In this document: positions 44,858 to 53,784 of the stretch, one piece after another
Layout: each line of letters begins with the position of its first letter
How positions within the stretch are numbered: the first letter of the stretch is position 1
Assembly: GCF_900107595.1 (NCBI RefSeq)
Contig: NZ_FNQF01000001.1
Span: 396,459-460,458 of the forward strand
DNA: 64,000 nt
Source: Psychroflexus halocasei
GTDB taxonomy: Bacteria > Bacteroidota > Bacteroidia > Flavobacteriales > Flavobacteriaceae
Direction of reading: 5' to 3'
Program-made: the position numbers and the translations under genes
Notes under the pieces: model-generated
What the model saw: the letters and a program-made list of their open reading frames with translations, nothing else
Told to the model about the DNA's origin: nothing
Databases searched by the model: none

Positions 44858-46903
44858 TTGAAATTTTTAAATATCAACTTAATCATCCTCACATTATTTT
44901 TATGTGTAGGAGTTGCTTTGGGTTTTCATTTCGAAATCCAAAACAAGGCTTTGATATTTATCTCCACTTCTAGTGTTTTCATCGTCAGCTATTTTATTAT
45001 CAAAAGAAATCTAAAGCTGTCATTTATATTTTTTGGCTTAGCATGTTTAATGCTTTTTTTTATCGGGTACGCGCGTGCACAATTAGAGTCTCCACTACTT
45101 CAAAAAAATCATTACGCACAAAGCGATATAAGTCATCAAACGCCTGTTCAGTTTCAAGGAGAAATTACTGAAGTTCTAAAAGCTAACGCTTATAATGATA
45201 AGTATTATCTCGAATTATTTCAGATCAACTCTCAAGACAATCGTGGTAAAATACTTTTAAAAGTTAAAAAAGATTCCCTTAACAAACCACTCAAAATTGG
45301 TCATCAAATTCATGGGATTGCGACTTTTAAAGATTTAAACTCTCCTCAAAATCCACAAAGATTCAACTATAAAGCGTACATGAAATTTCAGTCTGTCTAT
45401 GCAACTTTAGACACTCAGAACGAATATATTGAAGTTTATAAACTCAATTATTCACTAAAATCTCACGCTGATGAAGTAAGGTTTATTATTAAAAACAAAT
45501 TAGAAAATGCTGGTTTTAATGGAGAACCTTTAAACTTAATTGAAGCAATGTTGCTTGGGCGTCGTGACAACATCAGTAAAGAAACACTCTCAAATTTTCA
45601 AGATTCAGGTGTTATCCACGTTTTAGCTATATCAGGTTTACACGTTGGTATCATCTTAATTTTCTTGCATTGGCTAACGTATTTTACGCTTTATAACCGA
45701 TTAACGAGACTTGCAAGACCTCTTATCGTCATTATTGGTCTTTGGGGTTTTGCTTTTATAGCAGGTTTGTCACCTTCAGTTGTTAGAGCTACATTGATGT
45801 TTAGCATTTTAAGTTTTAGCTATTTTCTTCAAAGACGAACAAGCACTGTCAACATTTTATGTGTTGCACTTTTACTCATGCTTATTTACCAACCTCAGTA
45901 CTTATTTCAAGTTGGTTTTCAATTGAGTTTTACAGCTGTTTTAGGAATTCTGATACTTCACCCAAGGCTTAAAAAAATCTATCAACCACGCTATTTTTTA
46001 GACAGAATCATTTGGGACGTTTTGAGCGTTTCTATCATCGCACAAATTAGTGTTCTACCTTTGCTTTTATATTACTTTAATCAAGCTTCTGCCCTATTTT
46101 GGCTAGCTAATATTATAGTGATTCCGTTTTTGGGAATTATTTTGGGTTTTGGAATTTTCAGTATTGTTTTAAGCTTATTAGGCTTGATGATTAAACCTTT
46201 AGTTGTTGCTTATAGTTTTATTTTAGAAACTCTCCTTAAGGCTATTGAATGGGTCGCTGTCCAAGATCAATTTATATTTGCAAATATCTATTTCAATAAA
46301 GCCATGTTATGGACAAGTTTGTTAATACTAATCAGTCTCTTGGTATGGGATAATAAATCTAAAATTAGATCTTATACATTTTTGAACATCAGTGTTTCAG
46401 CTTTCCTCATTGTGTTTTTAAATGCTTATAAAACATATAAAAATCAATCAGATTTATTTGTATTAAAAAGCTATAACAAATCTTTAATAATAGAAATTAA
46501 TGGCTCAGAAATGATTGTTTATAAGGATTCCATAACTGAAAGTAAAGAGAAAGATTATGCTACGAAGAGTCTAGCGCAGTTGAAAGGAATTCAAACAATT
46601 CAGGAAAGACCTCTAAAAAATATCTATAAGCTTAACCAAAATAAAAGTCTCTTAGTGATAGACTCACTTGGCGCTTATGAAAAAAATCATCTTAATGATT
46701 ACGTTCTACTTAGAAGTTCTCCAAAAATAAATCTGGAGCGTTTTATAAGCTCAACCAAACCGAAGTTGATTATCGCTGATGCAAGCAATTATAGGAGTTA
46801 TTTAAACCGATGGAAATCAACATGCGAAAAATACAATATTGATTTCCATTCGATTTATGAAAATGGTGCTCTTGAATTGAGCAAGTTTAAAAAGTTGCCT
46901 TAA
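44858..46903 (+). CDS. comEC: ComEC/Rec2-family DNA uptake channel protein
   Basis: A 681-residue inner-membrane protein of the ComEC family, which passes single-stranded DNA into the cytoplasm. It has N-terminal membrane helices, a DUF4131-like OB segment (about 80-190) and the competence domain (ETLSNFQDSGVIHVLAISGL, then LHVGIILIF). Many hydrophobic helices follow to about 515. The C-terminal 160 residues have no HxHxDH metallo-beta-lactamase motif, unlike the long ComEC type. The only start is TTG at 44858, three bases after the previous stop. It ends with a 17-base overlap with the convergent thioredoxin gene. Confidence 0.9.
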   Translation: MKFLNINLIILTLFLCVGVALGFHFEIQNKALIFISTSSVFIVSYFIIKRNLKLSFIFFGLACLMLFFIGYARAQLESPLLQKNHYAQSDISHQTPVQFQGEITEVLKANAYNDKYYLELFQINSQDNRGKILLKVKKDSLNKPLKIGHQIHGIATFKDLNSPQNPQRFNYKAYMKFQSVYATLDTQNEYIEVYKLNYSLKSHADEVRFIIKNKLENAGFNGEPLNLIEAMLLGRRDNISKETLSNFQDSGVIHVLAISGLHVGIILIFLHWLTYFTLYNRLTRLARPLIVIIGLWGFAFIAGLSPSVVRATLMFSILSFSYFLQRRTSTVNILCVALLLMLIYQPQYLFQVGFQLSFTAVLGILILHPRLKKIYQPRYFLDRIIWDVLSVSIIAQISVLPLLLYYFNQASALFWLANIIVIPFLGIILGFGIFSIVLSLLGLMIKPLVVAYSFILETLLKAIEWVAVQDQFIFANIYFNKAMLWTSLLILISLLVWDNKSKIRSYTFLNISVSAFLIVFLNAYKTYKNQSDLFVLKSYNKSLIIEINGSEMIVYKDSITESKEKDYATKSLAQLKGIQTIQERPLKNIYKLNQNKSLLVIDSLGAYEKNHLNDYVLLRSSPKINLERFISSTKPKLIIADASNYRSYLNRWKSTCEKYNIDFHSIYENGALELSKFKKLP

Positions 46904-47426
46904 AATTTGATTGGTAAGCTTCCCATTCTTCTTTTGTTGTCACATTTTTATACTCGTCTTCAGCAATCATTTTGAGAAATACTTCAAGCTGTTGAGCAGT
47001 TTTGTAGCCGACAACTGGCGAAATCACATCAGAGTTTTCATCAAAGAAAACAACCGTTGGATAAGCACGAACTTTTAAAGCATGAGCAAAAAAGTGCTGA
47101 CTATTTCTTGCCTTATCAGATTTTGAAGCATCATGATTTGGATTTTTATAATCAAACCCTTGATAATTCACTTCTTCAGTTCCTTCTGCATCAAATTTGA
47201 CAGCGTAAAAATGTTCATTTACATATTCAATTAATTTCTTGTTCGTAAAAGTACGTTTATCCATTAATTTACATGGCCCACACCAATCTGTATAAATGTC
47301 TGCAAAAATCTTTTTAGGCTCCTTTTTTTGTTCCTCTAAAGCGTCATTCATTGACATCCAGTTAATCTCTTGTGCAGAGACATAAAAGCTGACTAATAAA
47401 ATGACAAGGCTTAATACCCGTTTCAT
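46887..47426 (-). CDS. Secreted thioredoxin-fold protein
   Basis: A 179-residue protein with a signal peptide (cleavage after FYVSAQ) and a thioredoxin fold with the redox motif DWCGPCKLMD (C49, C52). It resembles the thioredoxin_7/DsbD-C-terminal-like family that reduces disulfides in the periplasm. It precedes no obvious partner; two POT genes lie upstream (26-base gap) and are probably co-transcribed. Its 3' end overlaps comEC by 17 bases on the other strand. Confidence 0.88.
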   Translation of the reverse strand: MKRVLSLVILLVSFYVSAQEINWMSMNDALEEQKKEPKKIFADIYTDWCGPCKLMDKRTFTNKKLIEYVNEHFYAVKFDAEGTEEVNYQGFDYKNPNHDASKSDKARNSQHFFAHALKVRAYPTVVFFDENSDVISPVVGYKTAQQLEVFLKMIAEDEYKNVTTKEEWEAYQSNFKATF

Positions 47427-47451
47427 ATTTTAAATTTTGATTATTTATAAT

Positions 47452-49533
47452 TTATTTGACGCCATGCATCAATTTCTTCAATAGTGGATGTAAAGCTGAA
47501 ACTAGTAAACCAGCGACAATAGGAATTGCAGCAAAAATCAAAAAGAAAGTTGACATGCTATATTCATCCTGTATCTGATCGACCATTCCTCCCATTGAAG
47601 CCGCTACTTTGTTACCAATAGCAATAGCCAAGTACCACATCCCGAACATCAAGGCAATCATACGTGCTGGCACTAATTTACTCACATAAGAGAGTCCAAC
47701 CGGAGATAAACAGAGTTCACCCAATGTATGGAACAAATAAGCTAAAATTAACCAAATCATACTAACACGAACTACACCTGCTTCAGCTCCTTGTGGAATT
47801 ATGCTTGATCCAAAAGCTAGGACTGCGAAGCCAATACCCATGACAATTAAGCCTAAACCATATTTAAATGCGGCTGATGGATTGTATTTACTTTCCCACC
47901 ATTTAGAAAAGAATGACGCAAATGCAATGATGAAAAATGAATTTAGAATACTGAACCAAGAAACAGTTATCTCAACCTCGTTATCTTTCACTTCGGTTAC
48001 AGTTCCTTCAACAATTTGTGACTGTAAACCTTCTTCTTGATAATCTAAGGCTAAATCTTCTTTCTTAACTTCATCAAGATATTGATACTTGCCAAGTTCT
48101 AGATGAGCAGCAACATTTTGACCAACGTTTAGCTCATCACTTGAAGTCAAATCAAATGATCTAGTGACTGCAGTTTCGCCTGCTTCAAGAGGTCTTGACG
48201 CCGAGATGGCTTCATAAATTGTTTTAGTTTCTCCATCAACAGTTTCTTCAATAGCTACAGCTTCATATTGTACTTCATAAGCTTTTGTAGAGAAATCTTG
48301 AGCAAGCATCCAAATAACAATACCCCAAACAACAGTAAAACATATAGCTAAAACAATGTTACTTCCTGGTATTCTAGCAAATGATTTTTTATTTAAAAGG
48401 TATAAAACCCAAGTAATAATCATTAATGGAATCACAGTCAGTAAAGTGTTAACCACGTTAAATATAATCGCTGAGTTACCTGTGAGTACACGATCGGTAT
48501 AATCTCTTGCGAAAATAACCATTGAAGTTGCTGCCTGTTCAAAAGGAATAAAGAATAAAACCGTGAAGAATGCAAAAATAATAACTGCGATCATACGATC
48601 TCTCACAACTTTCTCATAACGAACAATTCTTCCTATGACCAAGAATAAAAATAAAGCAACACCTATAAGCGTAACCACTAAAGGTCCTGATAAAATATCT
48701 TTTGAAACTAGAAATTCTTCAGGTAGTAAGTTAATGTTTCCAATTTTTGAAGTTGGATCATTAATCAAATACAATAAACCAATCGCTGAAGTCACAACGA
48801 TTAAAATTTTATCTAACGAAGTAAATTTATTCTCTTTGTAATCTTTAACCTCGTTCGCTTTTTCTTCCTTTGTCTGTCTTTTAGGTGGAGCACCAATTTT
48901 ACCAAATAATGGTTTCGCTAACAGAAACTGAACAGTTCCGAATAACATGAAAACACCTGCTAAACCAAAGCCCCAAGACCAACCAACGCGCTCTGCTAAA
49001 TAACCACAAAGCATCATTCCGAAAAAAGATCCTGCATTAACTCCCATATAAAAAATGGTGTAAGCACCGTCTTTTTTCTCTGGTAAGTAAACATACATTT
49101 CAGAAATAATGGACGTGATATTTGGCTTAAAGAAACCTGTTCCTAAAACAAGTAAGCCTAAGCCCATGTAGAGAGATAATTCAGTTTCAATAGCCATTGA
49201 TGCATGACCCAAAGTCATGATGACACAACCTATTAAAACTGCCCAACGATAACCCGTTAATTTATCAGCGATAACACCACCCAATATCGGCGTTAAATAA
49301 AGCAAACCAGCATAAGTACCAAAAAGTGCTCCTGCATTTGAAGCTGACCATTCCCAACCAGGATTACTCCCAATGGCTGCCATTGTTAAGAAATTAACTA
49401 ACAATACGCGCATTCCGTAAAAAGAGAAGCGCTCCCACATTTCTGTGAAAAATAAAACAAAAAGTCCAGCTGGGTGACCTAATACTTTACTTTTAAAAAA
49501 CTCATCATGCTGAGTCGAACTTGCTGTTGCCAT
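47452..49533 (-). CDS. POT-family proton-driven peptide transporter (copy 1)
   Basis: A 693-residue inner-membrane transporter of the POT/PTR2 family that takes up di- and tripeptides with protons. It has the EMWERFSFYG motif (31-40) with the proton-coupling E and R, GTGFFKPNITS and the GELCLSPVGLS motif near residue 605. Between two helices, at about 412-522, it carries a hydrophilic insert of about 110 residues, likely periplasmic. It follows copy 2 by 16 bases in an operon with DPP IV. Confidence 0.92.
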   Translation of the reverse strand: MATASSTQHDEFFKSKVLGHPAGLFVLFFTEMWERFSFYGMRVLLVNFLTMAAIGSNPGWEWSASNAGALFGTYAGLLYLTPILGGVIADKLTGYRWAVLIGCVIMTLGHASMAIETELSLYMGLGLLVLGTGFFKPNITSIISEMYVYLPEKKDGAYTIFYMGVNAGSFFGMMLCGYLAERVGWSWGFGLAGVFMLFGTVQFLLAKPLFGKIGAPPKRQTKEEKANEVKDYKENKFTSLDKILIVVTSAIGLLYLINDPTSKIGNINLLPEEFLVSKDILSGPLVVTLIGVALFLFLVIGRIVRYEKVVRDRMIAVIIFAFFTVLFFIPFEQAATSMVIFARDYTDRVLTGNSAIIFNVVNTLLTVIPLMIITWVLYLLNKKSFARIPGSNIVLAICFTVVWGIVIWMLAQDFSTKAYEVQYEAVAIEETVDGETKTIYEAISASRPLEAGETAVTRSFDLTSSDELNVGQNVAAHLELGKYQYLDEVKKEDLALDYQEEGLQSQIVEGTVTEVKDNEVEITVSWFSILNSFFIIAFASFFSKWWESKYNPSAAFKYGLGLIVMGIGFAVLAFGSSIIPQGAEAGVVRVSMIWLILAYLFHTLGELCLSPVGLSYVSKLVPARMIALMFGMWYLAIAIGNKVAASMGGMVDQIQDEYSMSTFFLIFAAIPIVAGLLVSALHPLLKKLMHGVK

Positions 49534-49549
49534 AGTCTATATATTCGTA

Positions 49550-51367
49550 TTAATCCTTAATTTCTGTATCTGCGATTTCAAAACCTTCAGCTTCTAATCC
49601 TTCTACCTCTTTATCTTCCGCACCATGCGTCAATTTCTTAAGTCTTTTTAGGAAAAGAATAAGTAGGAAACCGAAACTCACTGTAAAAATTGTTAACCAA
49701 AGGAAAGTTTGATATTCCTGTTCGTTTTGTTCTTCTTCTAAAACGAAGCTCACGCCATAATCTTTACCATCTCCCTTATTCTCTGTCTGCTGAGCAGCAT
49801 CAGGATCTTTTTCAAAAATCAAACGTGCGTGATAAGGGTCTTCCTTAGTCACTTCATTTGAAGATAGAGTTTCTTTTAACTCAGCTTTTCTTTTTCCACT
49901 TAATTCAAAAATAGGATTAAGGTCTCTTGTTCCTTCATATTCTGTGTACTGAACTTCACCGTTTTCTAGGTAAACATCACTTTTTACAATGAAGTTTTTA
50001 TCTTCATTAATTGGATAATCGTAAACTTGAATAACTTTATTCTTTTCGTTTTTCACCTTCATGGTGTCTTTTTCCATAAAAGGTATGACTTGCTCTTTAT
50101 TAAAAAGCATTGTTCCTTTATAAGGATCAAGTTGTGCTGATTCTCCAATGCTACCTGCAAGTTTATTACCAAAACCAGTTGCTGCGAAGAAAACCCCCAT
50201 CATAATAGAAGCATATTTCAATGGCGCTAATTTGGTAATAAAAGAAAGTGCGACAGGCGATGTTGATAACTCACCAAGCGTATGAAATAAATAAGCTAGG
50301 AAAATCCAGATCATTGCTGCTTTTCCAAAAGTTTCAGAGCTAGCCTCTTTTGAAGCAAACATCATGAAAACATAACCAAGTCCCATGATAATGGTACCAA
50401 CTGACATCTTGAATAAAGACGAAGATTCTCTTCCTTTTTTCTTCCACCACACCCAGAAACCTCCAACAAGAGTTCCGAAAATGATAATATATGCCGCATT
50501 TAGAGATTGGAATACAGCTGCAGGGATTTCTTCTAACCAGCTTAAACCAATATTTCTGTCAATTTTTGCATCTGTGTAAAGGTTCATCAATCCACCAGCT
50601 TGCTCAAAAGCTCCCCAGAAAACGACAACCATTAAAAATGAAATTAAAAGAACTATAACTCTATCTTTTTCAACTTTTGTTAAAGGTCTTTTAGCTGCTG
50701 CTTTTTCTTCTGGAGTAACATTATCTCCACCACTAAATTCTCCAACACCTTTAAGAAATTTCTGTCCCCAGATATAAACAACTTGTCCGAGTAACATTCC
50801 GATTCCTGCTAAGCCAAATCCATAATGCCATCCGTAATAATAGGCAACAAAACCAACTGAAATACTTGCTAAAAAGGCACCAATATTAATACCAATATAA
50901 AAAATAGTGAATCCGCTATCTCTTCTGATATCTCCTTCCTTGTATAGACCACCAACCATTGTAGAAATGTTTGGCTTTAAACCTCCAACACCAATGATAA
51001 TCAATGTTAGACCTGTAAAGAAAGCCCAATCTTGAGGAATTGCAAGTATTCCGTGACCTAAACAAAGGGTAATTCCGCCCCACATCACAGTTTTTTTCTG
51101 GCCAAGTAACTTATCTGCAATCCAACCTCCAGGAATAGAAGCTACGTAAACTAACATTGTGTACCAACCGTAAAGCCAAATCGCATCTTTACTACTCCAG
51201 CCTAAACCAGGATCTGCAGCTGTTGCTGATGCAGCAATATATAATGTGAGGATGCCACGCATTCCGTAATATGAAAAACGTTCCCACATTTCTGTAAAAA
51301 ATAGAATAAACAATCCGACTGGATGTCCAAATAATTCTGTTCTCTTTCTCTCTACTGTTGTTGCCAT
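49550..51367 (-). CDS. POT-family proton-driven peptide transporter (copy 2)
   Basis: A 605-residue POT transporter related to its neighbour: EMWERFSYYG (26-35), GVGGLKPNIST and GELSTSPVALS (about 365). Its hydrophilic insert is elsewhere, at about 410-552, just before the last helix, and it ends in a charged tail. Two copies may differ in peptide preference. It follows the DPP IV gene by 24 bases. Confidence 0.92.
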   Translation of the reverse strand: MATTVERKRTELFGHPVGLFILFFTEMWERFSYYGMRGILTLYIAASATAADPGLGWSSKDAIWLYGWYTMLVYVASIPGGWIADKLLGQKKTVMWGGITLCLGHGILAIPQDWAFFTGLTLIIIGVGGLKPNISTMVGGLYKEGDIRRDSGFTIFYIGINIGAFLASISVGFVAYYYGWHYGFGLAGIGMLLGQVVYIWGQKFLKGVGEFSGGDNVTPEEKAAAKRPLTKVEKDRVIVLLISFLMVVVFWGAFEQAGGLMNLYTDAKIDRNIGLSWLEEIPAAVFQSLNAAYIIIFGTLVGGFWVWWKKKGRESSSLFKMSVGTIIMGLGYVFMMFASKEASSETFGKAAMIWIFLAYLFHTLGELSTSPVALSFITKLAPLKYASIMMGVFFAATGFGNKLAGSIGESAQLDPYKGTMLFNKEQVIPFMEKDTMKVKNEKNKVIQVYDYPINEDKNFIVKSDVYLENGEVQYTEYEGTRDLNPIFELSGKRKAELKETLSSNEVTKEDPYHARLIFEKDPDAAQQTENKGDGKDYGVSFVLEEEQNEQEYQTFLWLTIFTVSFGFLLILFLKRLKKLTHGAEDKEVEGLEAEGFEIADTEIKD

Positions 51368-51391
51368 ATATCTTAGTTCTGGTTATTTATT

Positions 51392-53572
51392 TTATAAATT
51401 TTCTGTAATAAAATCTGTCATTAAGTTGTACAAATGTAAGCGTGTGTTTCCTCCATAAATTCCGTGGTTTTTATCAGGATAAATACGCCAATCAAATTGT
51501 TTATTCTCTTGTACTAAAGCTTCGATTAATTGCATTGTGTTTTGTACATGTACATTATCATCTGCACTTCCGTGAATCAGTAAATAACTATTATCGTCAT
51601 TAAAGTTTTTTACATGCGTAATAGGTGAATTGTCATCATAACCACTCGCATTTTCTTGTGGGGTTGTCATATAGCGCTCTGTGTATATCGAGTCATAGAA
51701 TCTCCAACTTGTCACTGGTGCAACTGCAATTGCGAAACTAAAAACATCACCTGCCTGAAAAATTGCATTAGAAGACATGAATCCGCCGTAGCTCCATCCC
51801 CAAATACCAATCCTATTCTCATCAATATAATCACGCTGACCTAAAAGTTTTGCAGTATCAATTTGATCTTGAAGCTCAAACTTACCAAGTTCCTTTTGAG
51901 TCACTTTTTTAAAATCTCGACCTTTAAATCCTGTTCCACGACCATCAACAGTAACTATAATGTATCCTTTGCTTGCCAACATTTGATACCAATAATCGTT
52001 TGAACCCATAAAGCTATTAGAAACAGATTGTGAACCTGGCCCTGAATATTGATACATCAACACTGGATACTTCTTAGAAGCATCAAAATCCAAAGGCTTA
52101 ATCATCCACATATTCAAATCATTTCCATTCACTTTAATTGTTGATAATTCTTTAGGCGATATTTGATACTCTTTTAATTTATTTTCTAAAACATCATTGT
52201 TCTTAATTTCTCTAACAACTTTTCCGTTTTTAGCTAAATTTAAAGTGTAAAGATTTGGTGTTTTAACGCTATTAAATGTATTCACATAATAAGTGAAATC
52301 TGCAGAAAAAGATGCTGAATTCGTCCCTTCTTTTGTGCTTAAATCTCTTTTTGATTCTCCGTTGAGCTTGATTGAATAAATTCCGCGATTAACACTTCCT
52401 GTTTCAGTACTCTGATAAAGAATACGCTTGTTTTGACGATCATAACCATAGTAAGAAGTCACTTCCCATTTACCATTTGTCACTTGATCGATCAGTTTTC
52501 CTTTCTTGTTATAGTGATAAATGTGTTTCCACCCATCTTTTTCACTCGTCCAGATAAAGCTGTTATCCTCTAAAAAAGTTAAGTCATCTGTGACATCAAC
52601 ATAGGCGTTATCTTTTTCTGTATGAATCAATTTTGCTTTGCTTGTTTTTGTATCCACAAAATAAAGTTTCAATTCATTTTGATGCCTGTTAGTTGCTTGC
52701 ACGCTAAAAACATTTTCATCTTTTGTCCACTTCAATCTTGGCAAATATTCGTAGGCTTCTAAATTAACTTGATTCGTTTTTTGAGAATCAACATCATAAA
52801 TATGTAAAGTTACATCTGCATTATTTTCTCCAGCTTTTGGATATTTAAAAGCATCTTGACTCGGGTACAAATCTTGTCCGTATCGACCATACATATCCAT
52901 CGAAAACTCCGGAACATCAGTTTCATCAAACCTTAAAAAAGCAATTTTATTGCCGTCTAAACTCCATTCAAAAGCACGAACAAAAGCAAACTCTTCTTCA
53001 TAAACCCAGTCCGTCAATCCGTTGATGATTTTATTATCAACACCATCAGTTGTGACTTGCGTTTTTTGGGTTGAAGAAATATCTTTAATAAAGATGTTAT
53101 TGTTTTTCACATAAGCAACCTTCTCATTATTTGGAGAAAAAGTTGGTTCCTGAATCATCTCTTCATCAATACGGGTTATTTTTTTTGTTTTGATATCATA
53201 CACGAAATAAATTCCTCTCGTTGATCTTCTAAAAATCGGTTGAATGTCAACTCCCAAAATCGCTTTAGATTCATCTTCGCTTAATTTGAAAGTTTGAAAA
53301 TATTTTAATTCTGGAATATCAGCACTGTTTATTAAAGTGCTAGTTCGCTGACCCGATTTATAACTATAAATATCAACACGCATTTCCGATTTTTCTCGGT
53401 CATAATCTTGAATGATGTATGACTGCCCATCGTTTAGCGACTGCAAAGCTTGCAATCCCTCTTGTCTGAATGTCCCAGACCAAATTTCCTCTAAAGAAAT
53501 TTGTTTGTTTTGAGCCGAAATTTGAAATGAAAATGCTAGAAATAAAAGGAATGAAAAAGTCCTGAAAAACAT
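51392..53572 (-). CDS. Dipeptidyl peptidase IV (S9B family), secreted
   Basis: A 726-residue serine peptidase that removes dipeptides, typically X-Pro, from peptide N-termini. It has a signal peptide (cleavage after SFQISAQ), an N-terminal eight-bladed beta-propeller with the DWVYEEEF glutamate motif that holds the free amino end, and the hydrolase domain: S594 in GWSYGGFMS, Asp in GSADDNVH and His in KNHGIYGG. It is the first gene of an operon with two peptide transporters, so products are made and taken up together. Confidence 0.95.
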   Translation of the reverse strand: MFFRTFSFLLFLAFSFQISAQNKQISLEEIWSGTFRQEGLQALQSLNDGQSYIIQDYDREKSEMRVDIYSYKSGQRTSTLINSADIPELKYFQTFKLSEDESKAILGVDIQPIFRRSTRGIYFVYDIKTKKITRIDEEMIQEPTFSPNNEKVAYVKNNNIFIKDISSTQKTQVTTDGVDNKIINGLTDWVYEEEFAFVRAFEWSLDGNKIAFLRFDETDVPEFSMDMYGRYGQDLYPSQDAFKYPKAGENNADVTLHIYDVDSQKTNQVNLEAYEYLPRLKWTKDENVFSVQATNRHQNELKLYFVDTKTSKAKLIHTEKDNAYVDVTDDLTFLEDNSFIWTSEKDGWKHIYHYNKKGKLIDQVTNGKWEVTSYYGYDRQNKRILYQSTETGSVNRGIYSIKLNGESKRDLSTKEGTNSASFSADFTYYVNTFNSVKTPNLYTLNLAKNGKVVREIKNNDVLENKLKEYQISPKELSTIKVNGNDLNMWMIKPLDFDASKKYPVLMYQYSGPGSQSVSNSFMGSNDYWYQMLASKGYIIVTVDGRGTGFKGRDFKKVTQKELGKFELQDQIDTAKLLGQRDYIDENRIGIWGWSYGGFMSSNAIFQAGDVFSFAIAVAPVTSWRFYDSIYTERYMTTPQENASGYDDNSPITHVKNFNDDNSYLLIHGSADDNVHVQNTMQLIEALVQENKQFDWRIYPDKNHGIYGGNTRLHLYNLMTDFITENL

Positions 53573-53750
53573 AAGCCTAAATTTGAATCTTCAATTTTAC
53601 TAAAAAAACATTAAAAACCACTTGTTTTTAGTCATAAAACTGCTTACTGAAGGTCTTAAAATGCTAAAAAAAATTTGGTCGAGAGCTAAATCTCAAAAAA
53701 TTGAATTAGAAAAGACGAAAATCACGCAGAGTCACTTGTAAATACTGTTG

Positions 53751-53758
53751 TATATTTG
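53751..53758 (+). promoter_or_regulatory. Promoter -7 element for the HMG-CoA reductase gene
   Basis: TATATTTG is a perfect TAnnTTTG element 26 bases before the ATG at 53785. No TTTG stands at the ideal distance upstream. The rest of this 212-base gap holds nothing else I can support. Confidence 0.5.
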
Positions 53759-53784
53759 TTTGAAAATTGACAAGAAACAGCCTT

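Noticed and set aside
53573-53784. Possible small gene or regulatory RNA in the 212-base gap before the HMG-CoA reductase gene
   Set aside because: Only short frames without a plausible leader were seen, and no strong fold apart from the promoter element.
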